64,000 nt of DNA. Origin: Bacteroidales bacterium UBA1794. Lineage in GTDB: Bacteria; Bacteroidota; Bacteroidia; Bacteroidales; Bacteroidaceae. The translations under genes and the position numbers were made by a program. Below are positions 54,047-62,561 of the stretch, one piece after another. Position 1 is the first letter of the stretch; each line of letters opens with the position of its first letter. The notes beneath the pieces are model-generated. The model had not been told where the DNA came from. It made no database searches and worked only from the letters and a program-made list of their open reading frames with translations. Where the stretch lies: contig DCFW01000020.1 in NCBI GenBank assembly GCA_002315435.1, positions 5,332-69,331 of the forward strand, in the 5' to 3' direction.

Positions 54047-55534
54047 ATGTCATTCAAAGACTTAGTACTCTACCCTGTATTGAACTCTATTTCAAGATTC
54101 AAAGAAAGAAATGCATTTTATATCAACGGCACGTTTTATACCTACAACGATTTAGGCAAGTGCATTTCAAAAATAAGAAGTGCTGTACGTAATATACCTG
54201 AAAATAACATTGCATTGGTGGCTAATGATGACCTTGAAACCTACGCTTCCATATGGGCATTGTGGCTTGAAGGCAAATGTTATGTACCATTACATCCGGA
54301 ACAACCGCTTGAACGATGCCAGGATATCATCAGCCAAGTGGACATGCACTATATTTTAGACTCTAGTAATGAAACCAGATATAACTCAGGGAATGTGATC
54401 ATGACCCAATCGCTCATATATAAAGGTGACGATCTTGAATATGAAGATAAATATCCCGATGAAAACCTAGCTTACATTCTCTTCACCTCCGGCAGTACCG
54501 GAAAACCAAAAGGAGTGACGCTCTGTCGTAAGAATATAGCAGGTTTTATCAAAGCTTTTTGGGCATTAGGATATAAACTTGATGAAAACGATCATTGCTT
54601 ACAAATGTTTGATCTCACATTTGATTTATCGGTGCAATCATACATTGTCCCTCTCCTTGTAGGAGCTTGTGCTTACACCGTTCCTCCTACCAATTTAAAA
54701 TATGGAGCAATATTCGAATTAATCGATGAACATTCCTTAACCTTTGCATTAATGGTTCCCTCAATTATTCATTATCTCCGCCCTTATATGGATGAAATAA
54801 ACGCACCATCCATGAAATATTCCCTGTTCTGCGGTGAAGCACTACCTCTGGATGAAACAGAAGATTGGAGTAAAAGCCTTCCGAATGCACGCATAGATAA
54901 TGTGTATGGTCCCACAGAAAATACGATTTATTGTACCGCTTGCACTTATAACAGAAGCGGCACCAACAAAGAATCCAATGGTGTTATGAGCATTGGTAAA
55001 GCCATGGAAGGTACCCAAACTATTATCATTGACGAGAACAGAAATATCGTATCTGTTGGCGAAAAAGGTGAATTGTGCTTGGCAGGAGTGCAATTGACTC
55101 CGGGATATTGGCAAAACCCTGAAAAGAATGCGGAAGCGTTCTTCGAGAAAGATGGTACACGATTTTATCGCACCGGCGACCTTTGTGCAATGGATGCTGA
55201 TGGAGACATCCTATATCATGGACGCATTGACTTTCAAGTAAAGATACAAGGCTATAGAATTGAGCTTGGTGAAATAGAACATCATGCACGTGAGTTTTTG
55301 GCAGGAGCCAATGCTGTTGCAGTAGCATTTACTAACCAAGCAGGAAGTGCGGAAATAGCATTATGTATTGAAGATGATAAAAAAGATTCTGCTTCTATAC
55401 TCAATTATTTAAAATCTAAAATACCCGGATATATGATTCCTTCAATCATCGTGTATGACCCCCAATTTCCGTTGAACGTAAACGGAAAAATTGATAGAAA
55501 AGCCCTTACAAAGCTAGCAGAGAATAATCAATGA
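54047..55534 (+). CDS. DltA-like amino-acid adenylating enzyme
   Basis: A 495-residue free-standing adenylation domain with all core motifs: A3 ILFTSGSTGKPKGVT, A4 FDLTFDLSVQSY, A5 NVYGPTENTIYC, A7 YRTGDL, A8 GRIDFQVKIQGYRIELGEIE and A10 NGKIDRKAL (Lys near 483). The size, single-domain form and A8 region resemble D-alanine:carrier ligase DltA. It would load an amino acid onto the small carrier proteins encoded by the convergent genes downstream. Gram-negative Bacteroides have no teichoic acid, so the final acceptor must be something else. Confidence 0.8.
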   Translation: MSFKDLVLYPVLNSISRFKERNAFYINGTFYTYNDLGKCISKIRSAVRNIPENNIALVANDDLETYASIWALWLEGKCYVPLHPEQPLERCQDIISQVDMHYILDSSNETRYNSGNVIMTQSLIYKGDDLEYEDKYPDENLAYILFTSGSTGKPKGVTLCRKNIAGFIKAFWALGYKLDENDHCLQMFDLTFDLSVQSYIVPLLVGACAYTVPPTNLKYGAIFELIDEHSLTFALMVPSIIHYLRPYMDEINAPSMKYSLFCGEALPLDETEDWSKSLPNARIDNVYGPTENTIYCTACTYNRSGTNKESNGVMSIGKAMEGTQTIIIDENRNIVSVGEKGELCLAGVQLTPGYWQNPEKNAEAFFEKDGTRFYRTGDLCAMDADGDILYHGRIDFQVKIQGYRIELGEIEHHAREFLAGANAVAVAFTNQAGSAEIALCIEDDKKDSASILNYLKSKIPGYMIPSIIVYDPQFPLNVNGKIDRKALTKLAENNQ

Positions 55535-55549
55535 CATCATAAATGATAT

Positions 55550-55586
55550 AAAAAGCAGTATATTCTATCAGTTATACTGCTTTTTT
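55550..55586. terminator. Bidirectional terminator between the Dlt-like convergent units
   Basis: AAAAAGCAGTATA pairs with TATACTGCTTTTT around a 10-base loop, with T runs on both sides. Confidence 0.85.
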
Positions 55587-55596
55587 CATTACCATT

Positions 55597-56607
55597 CTAC
55601 CAGCGTTGCATTCCATAAATCTGATGCAACAATTTTTCCCCTAGAATGGGGCGATAATGCTCTCTCTCATAGAAATTATGAATATCTTGGGTGAATTCGT
55701 TCACACCTGTGAAGTCATACACATTTGCTTTGCCAAATATACTTTGCAAGATTTTTAAATCCACATGATTTAGTTTCATTTGATCATAATCAGGACTTAG
55801 CACTATTTTTACATTTGCATGATGTTTGCAAAATAGAGCTTCAATCTCCTTCAATAATTTTATCTGAGAATCATATATCACTCGTTTAGCCTCTTTATGA
55901 TTTGCATCTCTTCTTGGAAATTCCTTTTTATGTTCAACCCAGTATAGCTCATGTTTCATCTTTATTTCTTTTTCTCGTGGATTATTAAAATCACAATTCA
56001 CTGGATTACGAAAAACGCCGTAGCGATTAATGACTCCTTTCATGTAAGGCCTATAGTGATGGAATAAATTATAATCACAATAAGGTACCAAATATTTTGG
56101 AGTTAAAAAAGATTGTATGAAACACATTTGATACTCAAAATCGCTCATCCCCGACTCTGCAGGAGGCATTACAAAACTGGCAGTTTCATTGATCTGAGTC
56201 TTTCTCAAAAGACTTTCATCAGCTATCAGAAGAATATTCTTTATCGTAGCATGACTTACGTCCAATGCTTTTAATTTCTTATAAACAGCTGTCAAACGTT
56301 CTGCATTTCCAAATAGCCTAATTGCTCTGTCTCCCTTATCCAGGTATCTCTCCCATTCAGAACATTTAAATGCCATTGTGCATGAGTTACCTAGAATAAA
56401 AGAATTGAAATGCACCGAATCGCGATTGTTTATATAAGTTTGCCACCCAACATGGTGTTCATTCAAAAGAAAACAGGATTTATCATATCTTTTATAATTT
56501 CTTATAACCATGAAAGGATCGCTTACAAAATAAACAACCAAAATAATTGAAAACGGTATAATAAGCCACAAGCATTTCCGAATAAAAGATCTTTTATTTT
56601 TTTTCAT
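55597..56607 (-). CDS. SGNH-like membrane-anchored protein of the Dlt-like locus, copy 1
   Basis: A 336-residue protein (ATG at 56607; an upstream GTG at 56619 is in frame). One N-terminal membrane helix (LWLIIPFSIILVVYFV) anchors an extracytoplasmic domain. SFILGNSCTMAF near residue 70 has a GNS-type nucleophile serine and NFYEREHYRPILG near the C-terminus has the expected His, the two ends of an SGNH/GDSL-like hydrolase or acyltransferase, as in DltD and AlgJ/AlgX proteins. It shares about two-thirds of its residues by eye with copy 2. It probably takes part in the final acyl transfer outside the membrane. Confidence 0.65.
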   Translation of the reverse strand: MKKNKRSFIRKCLWLIIPFSIILVVYFVSDPFMVIRNYKRYDKSCFLLNEHHVGWQTYINNRDSVHFNSFILGNSCTMAFKCSEWERYLDKGDRAIRLFGNAERLTAVYKKLKALDVSHATIKNILLIADESLLRKTQINETASFVMPPAESGMSDFEYQMCFIQSFLTPKYLVPYCDYNLFHHYRPYMKGVINRYGVFRNPVNCDFNNPREKEIKMKHELYWVEHKKEFPRRDANHKEAKRVIYDSQIKLLKEIEALFCKHHANVKIVLSPDYDQMKLNHVDLKILQSIFGKANVYDFTGVNEFTQDIHNFYEREHYRPILGEKLLHQIYGMQRW

Positions 56608-56630
56608 TATATTTCCCACTATCTATATTT

Positions 56631-58070
56631 TTAGAACTGCAGATATACGAAAGTATCTGTATTAAATCCTCCCATCGTAAACAAAGCAAAAGCTAATACG
56701 TAATAAATAATCCAACGCACGGCTGTATTCTTTTTACTTACCAACTCTATTATATTCTGTTTCGAATTGTAATGCTCATAAACTAGCATCAAGACAAGCG
56801 TGATGCCCGCTACGACGCAATTGTGATCGGACATGCCTATATTCAGTTCCTTCCAACTATGGTTGATACTGAATGACATGTGCGTGAGAAAGTAGATTGC
56901 ATCATGAAAAGATTCTGCACGAAAGAAAATCAACGATAGTGCAAACAATAGATAAGTTCGTACGATTGATAATCCATTGTAGAGAGACTTTCCTAACTTA
57001 TCGGCTAGCCTTGCATGGAAATTGGCTGTTTGCATCTCATAAGTGATGATCACACCTTGAATCAAACCGTACATGGCATAATTCCATCCTGCGCCATGCC
57101 ATATCCCCAAGGAAATAAATGTCACAAGCAAACTGAACGAGATGCCCCATCTACCCCATCCGCGAGTTTCAGAAGTCAAGGGTATATATACGTAATCACG
57201 TACCCAGAATGAGAGGGACATGTGCCAACGACGCCATAACTCGGCTGTTGTTTTCGAGATAAACGGGCGATCAAAGTTAGGAGTCAAGTTGAAACCGAAC
57301 ATAGCGGCTCCGCCCAAAGCAATGTCTGTATATCCTGAGAAATCAGCGTACAACTGTATCGGATACAACAAACAAGTCATTACCAACTGCATGCCTGAAG
57401 CATCATGCAACGAACCGTACATCCCATCAAGATAAGGTGCCATATTATCGGCCAATACCACTTTCTTCATTAAGCCGATAAACATCAGTTTAAGACCGAA
57501 AGTAACCATATCATAATTAAACTCTTTTTTCTCTTTTAATTGATGAAGCAAACCGGAAGGCCTCTCTATCGGGCCGGAAAGAAACTTCATAAAGAAAAGC
57601 ATATAAAGCAGAAAATCAAACACATTGTTCTCCGGTTCTTCTTCTCCCCAATAAATCTCTGTCAGATAAGAGATGGCTTGAAACGTATAGAAAGAGATGC
57701 CTAACGGGAACAGAACGCTATGCTGAGAGACACGCCAAGGCAAATCAATTAATGGAAAAACTCGATTGACGACACTCTCCATCCCCTCGGGGTATCTCAG
57801 TACCAGCCATACAATGATTAGCAATGACACCGATGAGAAATAGAGCCAGCGAATTTTCTTGTCTTGTTGAGTTGAAGCAATAAGCTTACCGAAATAAAAA
57901 GTCATAAAAGAGATTACCAAAACAGTAAGCAGGAAAGAAATATGATAGTAGCCTATGAAAAAGCAACTTGCCAATAGGAGAATACTCTTTTGATATTTGG
58001 AATTCACTGCATAGTATAGCAGCAACACACATACGAAAAAGGCAACAAAACTCAATGATATGAACGACAT
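56631..58070 (-). CDS. MBOAT-family membrane acyltransferase (DltB/AlgI-like), copy 1
   Basis: A 479-residue protein with about eleven membrane helices. The conserved MBOAT signature is SLGIWHGAGWNYAMYGLIQG with the catalytic His near 325. RPFISKTTAELWRRWHMSLSFWVRDYVYIPL is the family's hallmark loop. In Dlt and alginate systems such a protein moves the acyl group across the membrane to an acceptor. It differs from copy 2 (59591-61030) at only about seven residues. Confidence 0.85.
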   Translation of the reverse strand: MSFISLSFVAFFVCVLLLYYAVNSKYQKSILLLASCFFIGYYHISFLLTVLVISFMTFYFGKLIASTQQDKKIRWLYFSSVSLLIIVWLVLRYPEGMESVVNRVFPLIDLPWRVSQHSVLFPLGISFYTFQAISYLTEIYWGEEEPENNVFDFLLYMLFFMKFLSGPIERPSGLLHQLKEKKEFNYDMVTFGLKLMFIGLMKKVVLADNMAPYLDGMYGSLHDASGMQLVMTCLLYPIQLYADFSGYTDIALGGAAMFGFNLTPNFDRPFISKTTAELWRRWHMSLSFWVRDYVYIPLTSETRGWGRWGISFSLLVTFISLGIWHGAGWNYAMYGLIQGVIITYEMQTANFHARLADKLGKSLYNGLSIVRTYLLFALSLIFFRAESFHDAIYFLTHMSFSINHSWKELNIGMSDHNCVVAGITLVLMLVYEHYNSKQNIIELVSKKNTAVRWIIYYVLAFALFTMGGFNTDTFVYLQF

Positions 58071-58072
58071 GG

Positions 58073-58315
58073 TTATTTCGATTTAAGAATTATTGCATTA
58101 CACAAATCACCCACTTTCTTCAACTTCACTATTTCTCTGAATCCGAAATGAATTGTATATTTCTTTTCAATAGCACTAATCAATAACATGTTCGTCAAGG
58201 AATCCCACCCTTCTACATCATTAGCGGTAGTATCAACTGTGAGAATAACCGCCCCTTTTTTCAGGACTTCTTGAAATAGTTGTTCCAATTCTTTTAATAG
58301 ATTCTCTGTATCCAT
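58073..58315 (-). CDS. Acyl/aminoacyl carrier protein, copy 1
   Basis: An 80-residue four-helix carrier protein. The phosphopantetheine serine is in GWDSLTNMLLI (Ser near 38). It lies 2 bases before the MBOAT start codon. It would be charged by the DltA-like enzyme. It differs from copy 2 at two positions (Ala/Ser and Asn/Thr). Confidence 0.85.
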   Translation of the reverse strand: MDTENLLKELEQLFQEVLKKGAVILTVDTTANDVEGWDSLTNMLLISAIEKKYTIHFGFREIVKLKKVGDLCNAIILKSK

Positions 58316-58553
58316 TTTATTAATTATTTAGTCTGTTCTTAAATGCACTAATAAACAATATACTGCTTCAAGTAATCCCTATTTTATTGAAATTCAATTA
58401 AAACGAGAAACATTGCTCAAAGACATACAAAGTAAGGAAGAAAAGCGGTACTAAAATTAGATTTCAATTAGATCTTATTAATCTAATGCTGTCTGTCGTT
58501 CCCATACTATTTCCAGAAAAGCGACAAACATTATATTCATCTTCTTAGCAAAC
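58316..58553. other. Spacer between the two Dlt-like units
   Basis: The 38 bases next to the carrier gene are identical with those upstream of copy 2; the remainder is unique and AT-rich. It probably carries the promoter for copy 1. Confidence 0.4.
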
Positions 58554-59567
58554 CTATATCTTCGCAGGATATTTGTAAATTTTTTGCAATAACTTTTTAC
58601 CGAGAGCAGGACGATAATGAGTTGACTCATAAAAGTTATGTACATCATTAGTGTATTCATTCACTCCAGTAAAATCAAAAACATTTTCGCTACCAAATAT
58701 CTTTCGTAATATTTGCATATCTTTATGATTAAAGGTTTCCTGATCATAATCAGGGCTTATAACCACTTTAATATTCGTATGATGTTTGAGGCATAGCTTT
58801 TTTATATTCAACAAGATTCTTATTTCTACATCGTAAATATTCCGTTCCGTTTCTCTCGGCTTATTGTCTCTTTTAAAAAATTCACTTTTATGATCTATCC
58901 AATATTGCTCATGTTTGAGTGCGATTTCCTTTTCTCTAGGATTGATCGCATCACATGTTATTGGATTCCTAATCACTCCATAGGGATTTATAATACCTTT
59001 CATGTAACGCCTATAGTGATGAAATAAGCTATAATCACAATAAGAAATTAAAAAATTGGGCGTGAAAAACGACTGAATACTGCACATCTGAAATTCAAGT
59101 TTGCTCATTCCCGACTCAGCAGGAGGCAGAACACTCGTAGCAGACTCATTCAGAAGTTTTCTTCTCATCAAATCATTATCAGCCACTAAAAGCACATTTT
59201 TTATTACGGCATGATTTACATCCAAAGCCTTCAGTTCTTTGTAAACAGAGGGCAAACGTTCAGCAAAACCATACAATCTAATTGCTCTGTCTCCCTTATC
59301 AAGGTATTTCTCCCAATCAGAACATTTAAATGCCATCGTACATGAATTACCTAGAATAAAAGAATTAAAATGAATGGAGTCTCTATTATTTAAATAGGTC
59401 TCCCATCCCACATTGTGCTCATTCAATACGAGACAAGAGTTGTCAAATCTTGTATAATGCCTTAGAACCATAAAAGGATCCTTAACAAAATAAATAACAG
59501 AAAGTATTAAAAAAGGTGCTGCAAGATATATGCACTTACTCCAAAAGAATCTTTTATTTTTTTTCAT
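58554..59567 (-). CDS. SGNH-like membrane-anchored protein of the Dlt-like locus, copy 2
   Basis: A 337-residue protein (ATG at 59567; the frame continues to a TTG at 59579). It has the same plan as copy 1: an N-terminal membrane helix, SFILGNSCTMAF and NFYESTHYRPALG. The N-terminal 150 residues are better conserved between copies than the rest. It is likely to act on the same acyl intermediate, perhaps with a different acceptor. Confidence 0.65.
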   Translation of the reverse strand: MKKNKRFFWSKCIYLAAPFLILSVIYFVKDPFMVLRHYTRFDNSCLVLNEHNVGWETYLNNRDSIHFNSFILGNSCTMAFKCSDWEKYLDKGDRAIRLYGFAERLPSVYKELKALDVNHAVIKNVLLVADNDLMRRKLLNESATSVLPPAESGMSKLEFQMCSIQSFFTPNFLISYCDYSLFHHYRRYMKGIINPYGVIRNPITCDAINPREKEIALKHEQYWIDHKSEFFKRDNKPRETERNIYDVEIRILLNIKKLCLKHHTNIKVVISPDYDQETFNHKDMQILRKIFGSENVFDFTGVNEYTNDVHNFYESTHYRPALGKKLLQKIYKYPAKI

Positions 59568-59590
59568 TATAATTCCCAATATCTATATTT

Positions 59591-61030
59591 TTAGAACTGC
59601 AGATATACGAAAGTATCTGTATTAAATCCTCCCATCGTAAACAAAGCAAAAGCTAATATGTAATAAATAATCCAACGCACGGCTGTATTCTTTTTACTTA
59701 CCAACTCTATTATATTCTGTTTCGAATTGTAATGCTCATAAACTAGCATCAAGACAAGCGTGATGCCAGCTACGACGCAATTGTGATCTGACATGCCTAT
59801 ATTCAGTTCCTTCCAACTATGGTTGATACTGAATGACATGTGCGTGAGAAAGTAGATCGCATCATGAAAAGATTCTGCACGAAAGAAAATCAACGATAGT
59901 GCAAACAATAGATAAGTTCGTACGATTGATAATCCATTGTAGAGAGACTTTCCTAACTTATCGGCTAGCTTTGCATGGAAATTGGCTGTTTGCATCTCAT
60001 AAGTGATGATCACACCTTGAATCAAACCGTACATGGCATAATTCCATCCTGCGCCATGCCATATCCCCAAGGAAATAAATGTCACAAGCAAACTGAATGA
60101 AATGCCCCATCTACCCCATCCGCGAGTTTCAGAAGTCAAGGGTATATATACGTAATCACGTACCCAGAATGAGAGGGACATGTGCCAACGACGCCATAGC
60201 TCGGCTGTTGTTTTCGAGATAAACGGGCGATCAAAGTTAGGAGTCAAGTTGAAACCGAACATAGCGGCTCCGCCCAAAGCAATGTCTGTATATCCTGAGA
60301 AATCAGCATACAACTGTATCGGATACAACAAACAAGTCATTACCAACTGCATGCCTGAAGCGTCATGCAACGAACCGTACATCCCATCAAGGTAAGGTGC
60401 CATATTATCGGCCAATACCACTTTCTTCATTAAGCCGATAAACATCAGCTTAAGGCCGAAAGTAACCATATCATAATTAAACTCTTTTTTCTCTTTCAAT
60501 TGATGAAGCAAACCGGAAGGCCTTTCTATCGGACCGGAAAGAAACTTCATAAAGAAAAGCATATAAAGCAGAAAATTGAAAACATTGTTCTCCGGTTCTT
60601 CTTCTCCCCAGTAAATCTCTGTCAGATAAGAGATGGCTTGAAAAGTATAGAAAGAAATGCCCAACGGGAACAGAACACTATGCTGCGATACACGCCAAGG
60701 CAAATCAATTAATGGAAAGACTCGATTGACGATACTCTCCATACCCTCAGGGTATCTCAGTATCAGCCATACAATGATTAGCAATGACACCGATGAGAAA
60801 TAGAGCCAGCGGATTTTCTTGTCTTGTTGAGTTGAAGCAATAAGCTTACCGAAATAAAAAGTCATAAAAGAGATTACCAAAGCGGTAAGCAGAAAAGAAA
60901 TATGATAGTAGCCTATGAAAAAGCAACTTGCCAACAAGAGAACACTCTTTTGGTACTTCGAATTCACTGCATAGTATAGCAACAATACACATACGAAAAA
61001 GGCAACAAAACTCAATGATATGAACGACAT
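59591..61030 (-). CDS. MBOAT-family membrane acyltransferase (DltB/AlgI-like), copy 2
   Basis: A 479-residue protein almost identical to copy 1: conservative changes such as KSVLLL for KSILLL, LTALV for LTVLV, FNFLL for FDFLL and HAKLA for HARLA. All MBOAT motifs, including WHG, are intact, so both copies should be active. Confidence 0.85.
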   Translation of the reverse strand: MSFISLSFVAFFVCVLLLYYAVNSKYQKSVLLLASCFFIGYYHISFLLTALVISFMTFYFGKLIASTQQDKKIRWLYFSSVSLLIIVWLILRYPEGMESIVNRVFPLIDLPWRVSQHSVLFPLGISFYTFQAISYLTEIYWGEEEPENNVFNFLLYMLFFMKFLSGPIERPSGLLHQLKEKKEFNYDMVTFGLKLMFIGLMKKVVLADNMAPYLDGMYGSLHDASGMQLVMTCLLYPIQLYADFSGYTDIALGGAAMFGFNLTPNFDRPFISKTTAELWRRWHMSLSFWVRDYVYIPLTSETRGWGRWGISFSLLVTFISLGIWHGAGWNYAMYGLIQGVIITYEMQTANFHAKLADKLGKSLYNGLSIVRTYLLFALSLIFFRAESFHDAIYFLTHMSFSINHSWKELNIGMSDHNCVVAGITLVLMLVYEHYNSKQNIIELVSKKNTAVRWIIYYILAFALFTMGGFNTDTFVYLQF

Positions 61031-61032
61031 GG

Positions 61033-61275
61033 TTATTTCGATTTAAGAATTATCGCAGTGCACAAATCACCCACTTTCTTCAACTTCACTATTTCTCTGA
61101 ATCCGAAATGAATTGTATATTTCTTTTCAATAGCACTAATCAATAACATGTTCGTTAATGAATCCCACCCTTCTACATCATTAGCGGTAGTATCAACTGT
61201 AAGAATAACCGATCCTTTTTTCAGGACTTCTTGAAATAGTTGTTCCAATTCTTTTAATAGATTCTCTGTATCCAT
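61033..61275 (-). CDS. Acyl/aminoacyl carrier protein, copy 2
   Basis: An 80-residue carrier with the GWDSL serine intact, 2 bases before its MBOAT gene. First gene of the upstream unit. Confidence 0.85.
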   Translation of the reverse strand: MDTENLLKELEQLFQEVLKKGSVILTVDTTANDVEGWDSLTNMLLISAIEKKYTIHFGFREIVKLKKVGDLCTAIILKSK

Positions 61276-61901
61276 TTTATTAATTATTTAGTCTGTTCTT
61301 AAATGCACTAATACGCAAATTATTGTTTCCAGTACTCCTAATTTTCATTTTATTCCGATCAAAATAATAAATATTATTCCAAGAAAAATACATAAAATGA
61401 TAAAGAAATAGTTGAATTAGGCAACACTCATTCTGTATTAGATTTTTCTTATATTGATTCTCATAACTTCTCCCCCTTACACTTTCACTGAATATTACAC
61501 TATTTCTATGCAAAAAAAACATCATTCCATCTGCATTAGGGTTGAATTTCTAATAATCAGGGCAAAGGTATTATTTTTTTTATAGTTACAAATCCATTTT
61601 ATTAATTTTAACAAATCGGGTTGTAATTATTCATGATTGCTTCATCTCGTATACCCTATTCGACTATTTTGCAAGACAAAAAGGCAAATATGGATCGATA
61701 AAATCTTTCGCTGCTCTAACTTGAGAGCTAAAGCGGAGGGGCTATAATTGTTTCTATCATTTACGATTGTGCTTTCATACGCCGAGAGATACGACTAATA
61801 TTACTACTGATTTCTGTGCGATGACTATTAGTTTTTAAATCCGTTTATCCTTTAGTTTATTACTGATATTTTTCTAAACATCTCCAATAGGATACAATAA
61901 T
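61276..61901. other. Gene-free stretch upstream of the second Dlt-like unit
   Basis: About 620 AT-rich bases. An 81-codon frame on the minus strand (61280-61525) has no family features and is considered spurious. No sequence resembling the 3' end of the neighbouring lectin-like gene, as a retroelement template repeat would require, was found here by eye. Confidence 0.4.
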
Positions 61902-61945
61902 GCCTGCAAAAGAGCACACAATTTGGTACGTGCTCTTTTGCAGGC
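61902..61945 (-). terminator. Strong hairpin after the MutS-like gene
   Basis: A perfect 16-base stem (GCCTGCAAAAGAGCAC with GTGCTCTTTTGCAGGC) with a 12-base loop, 28 bases after the gene's stop. There is no clear T run, so it could be a terminator or an RNA structural element. Confidence 0.65.
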
Positions 61946-61972
61946 GACATTTAATTTGCTTTTGTGCTATCT

Positions 61973-62488
61973 CTATTTTTTCATAAGCATAAAAGTGTTT
62001 TCATCGCTTACCAATTCCTGCAATTTGGAAATGAAAATCATAGCCTCGATTGGCGTAGAACGGGACAGATCATACGAGCGGATAATTTTTGACAATTCCG
62101 ACTCTTTAATCGGTTCCACTTGTTTCGGCAATACTTTCTTTTTCTTTTCTAGTTCCACCAATTCGATTCCTTCCGAGGTACAATCTATTCCGGTGAATTC
62201 TATCCAATCGTCTGTTTGTGACAAGATATGCCCACCGGCAGCTTTGATGCACTCTAATACCGATTGCAAATTGTCTGTGGGGAAACCTGCGGTTATCATT
62301 TCCAATCCGCTTCTTCGTACTTTCTTCCTCACACGATACTTCATTACTCGTGCTAAAGCGTAAGCACCTGCATTGTATGCATGAAAGAAGTAACCTATTT
62401 TCATTAGGCATAACACTTCATTTCCACTTTCTTCCTGTTTCTTGATCAATTCTTGTTCTTTGATCGTTTGATCATTTAATTTTGCCAT
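61973..62488 (-). CDS. MutS-domain-I-like protein
   Basis: A 171-residue protein. Residues about 22-105 follow MutS domain I: EVLCLMKIGYFFHAYNAGAYALARVMKY matches the MutS run in which the mismatch-wedge Phe follows the Gly, and MITAGFPTDNLQSVLECIKAAGGHILSQTD matches the next strand and helix. The rest of MutS (ATPase, clamp) is absent, so it cannot be a repair ATPase. Standalone MutS-like proteins (MSL) have been described as accessory proteins of diversity-generating retroelements, and the upstream gene looks like a retroelement target, so that is the favoured role. Confidence 0.6.
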   Translation of the reverse strand: MAKLNDQTIKEQELIKKQEESGNEVLCLMKIGYFFHAYNAGAYALARVMKYRVRKKVRRSGLEMITAGFPTDNLQSVLECIKAAGGHILSQTDDWIEFTGIDCTSEGIELVELEKKKKVLPKQVEPIKESELSKIIRSYDLSRSTPIEAMIFISKLQELVSDENTFMLMKK

Positions 62489-62561
62489 GATTTTCTCTAT
62501 TTATAATTGTTTATCACTTTTATTTTTCTTCATATTCATCTCATCATCTTGCAGGTTGTCA

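Larger units (their letters stand above)
55597..61314 (-). repeat. Tandem duplication of the carrier/MBOAT/SGNH gene set
   Basis: Two direct copies of a unit of 2,960 bases, measured from the identical offset between the MBOAT and carrier genes. Identity is very high over the MBOAT and carrier genes and the first 38 bases upstream of each carrier gene (58317-58354 and 61277-61314), then stops abruptly. The SGNH-like genes are much more diverged. This pattern suggests recent gene conversion or purifying selection on two genes and diversification of the third. Confidence 0.85.

Noticed and set aside
61280..61525. 81-codon minus-strand frame upstream of the second carrier gene
   Set aside because: It overlaps the upstream region shared by both copies, has no recognisable features and no counterpart upstream of copy 1.
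61525..61972. Template repeat of a retroelement
   Set aside because: I compared this stretch by eye with the 3' end of the lectin-like gene on both strands and found no extended match.
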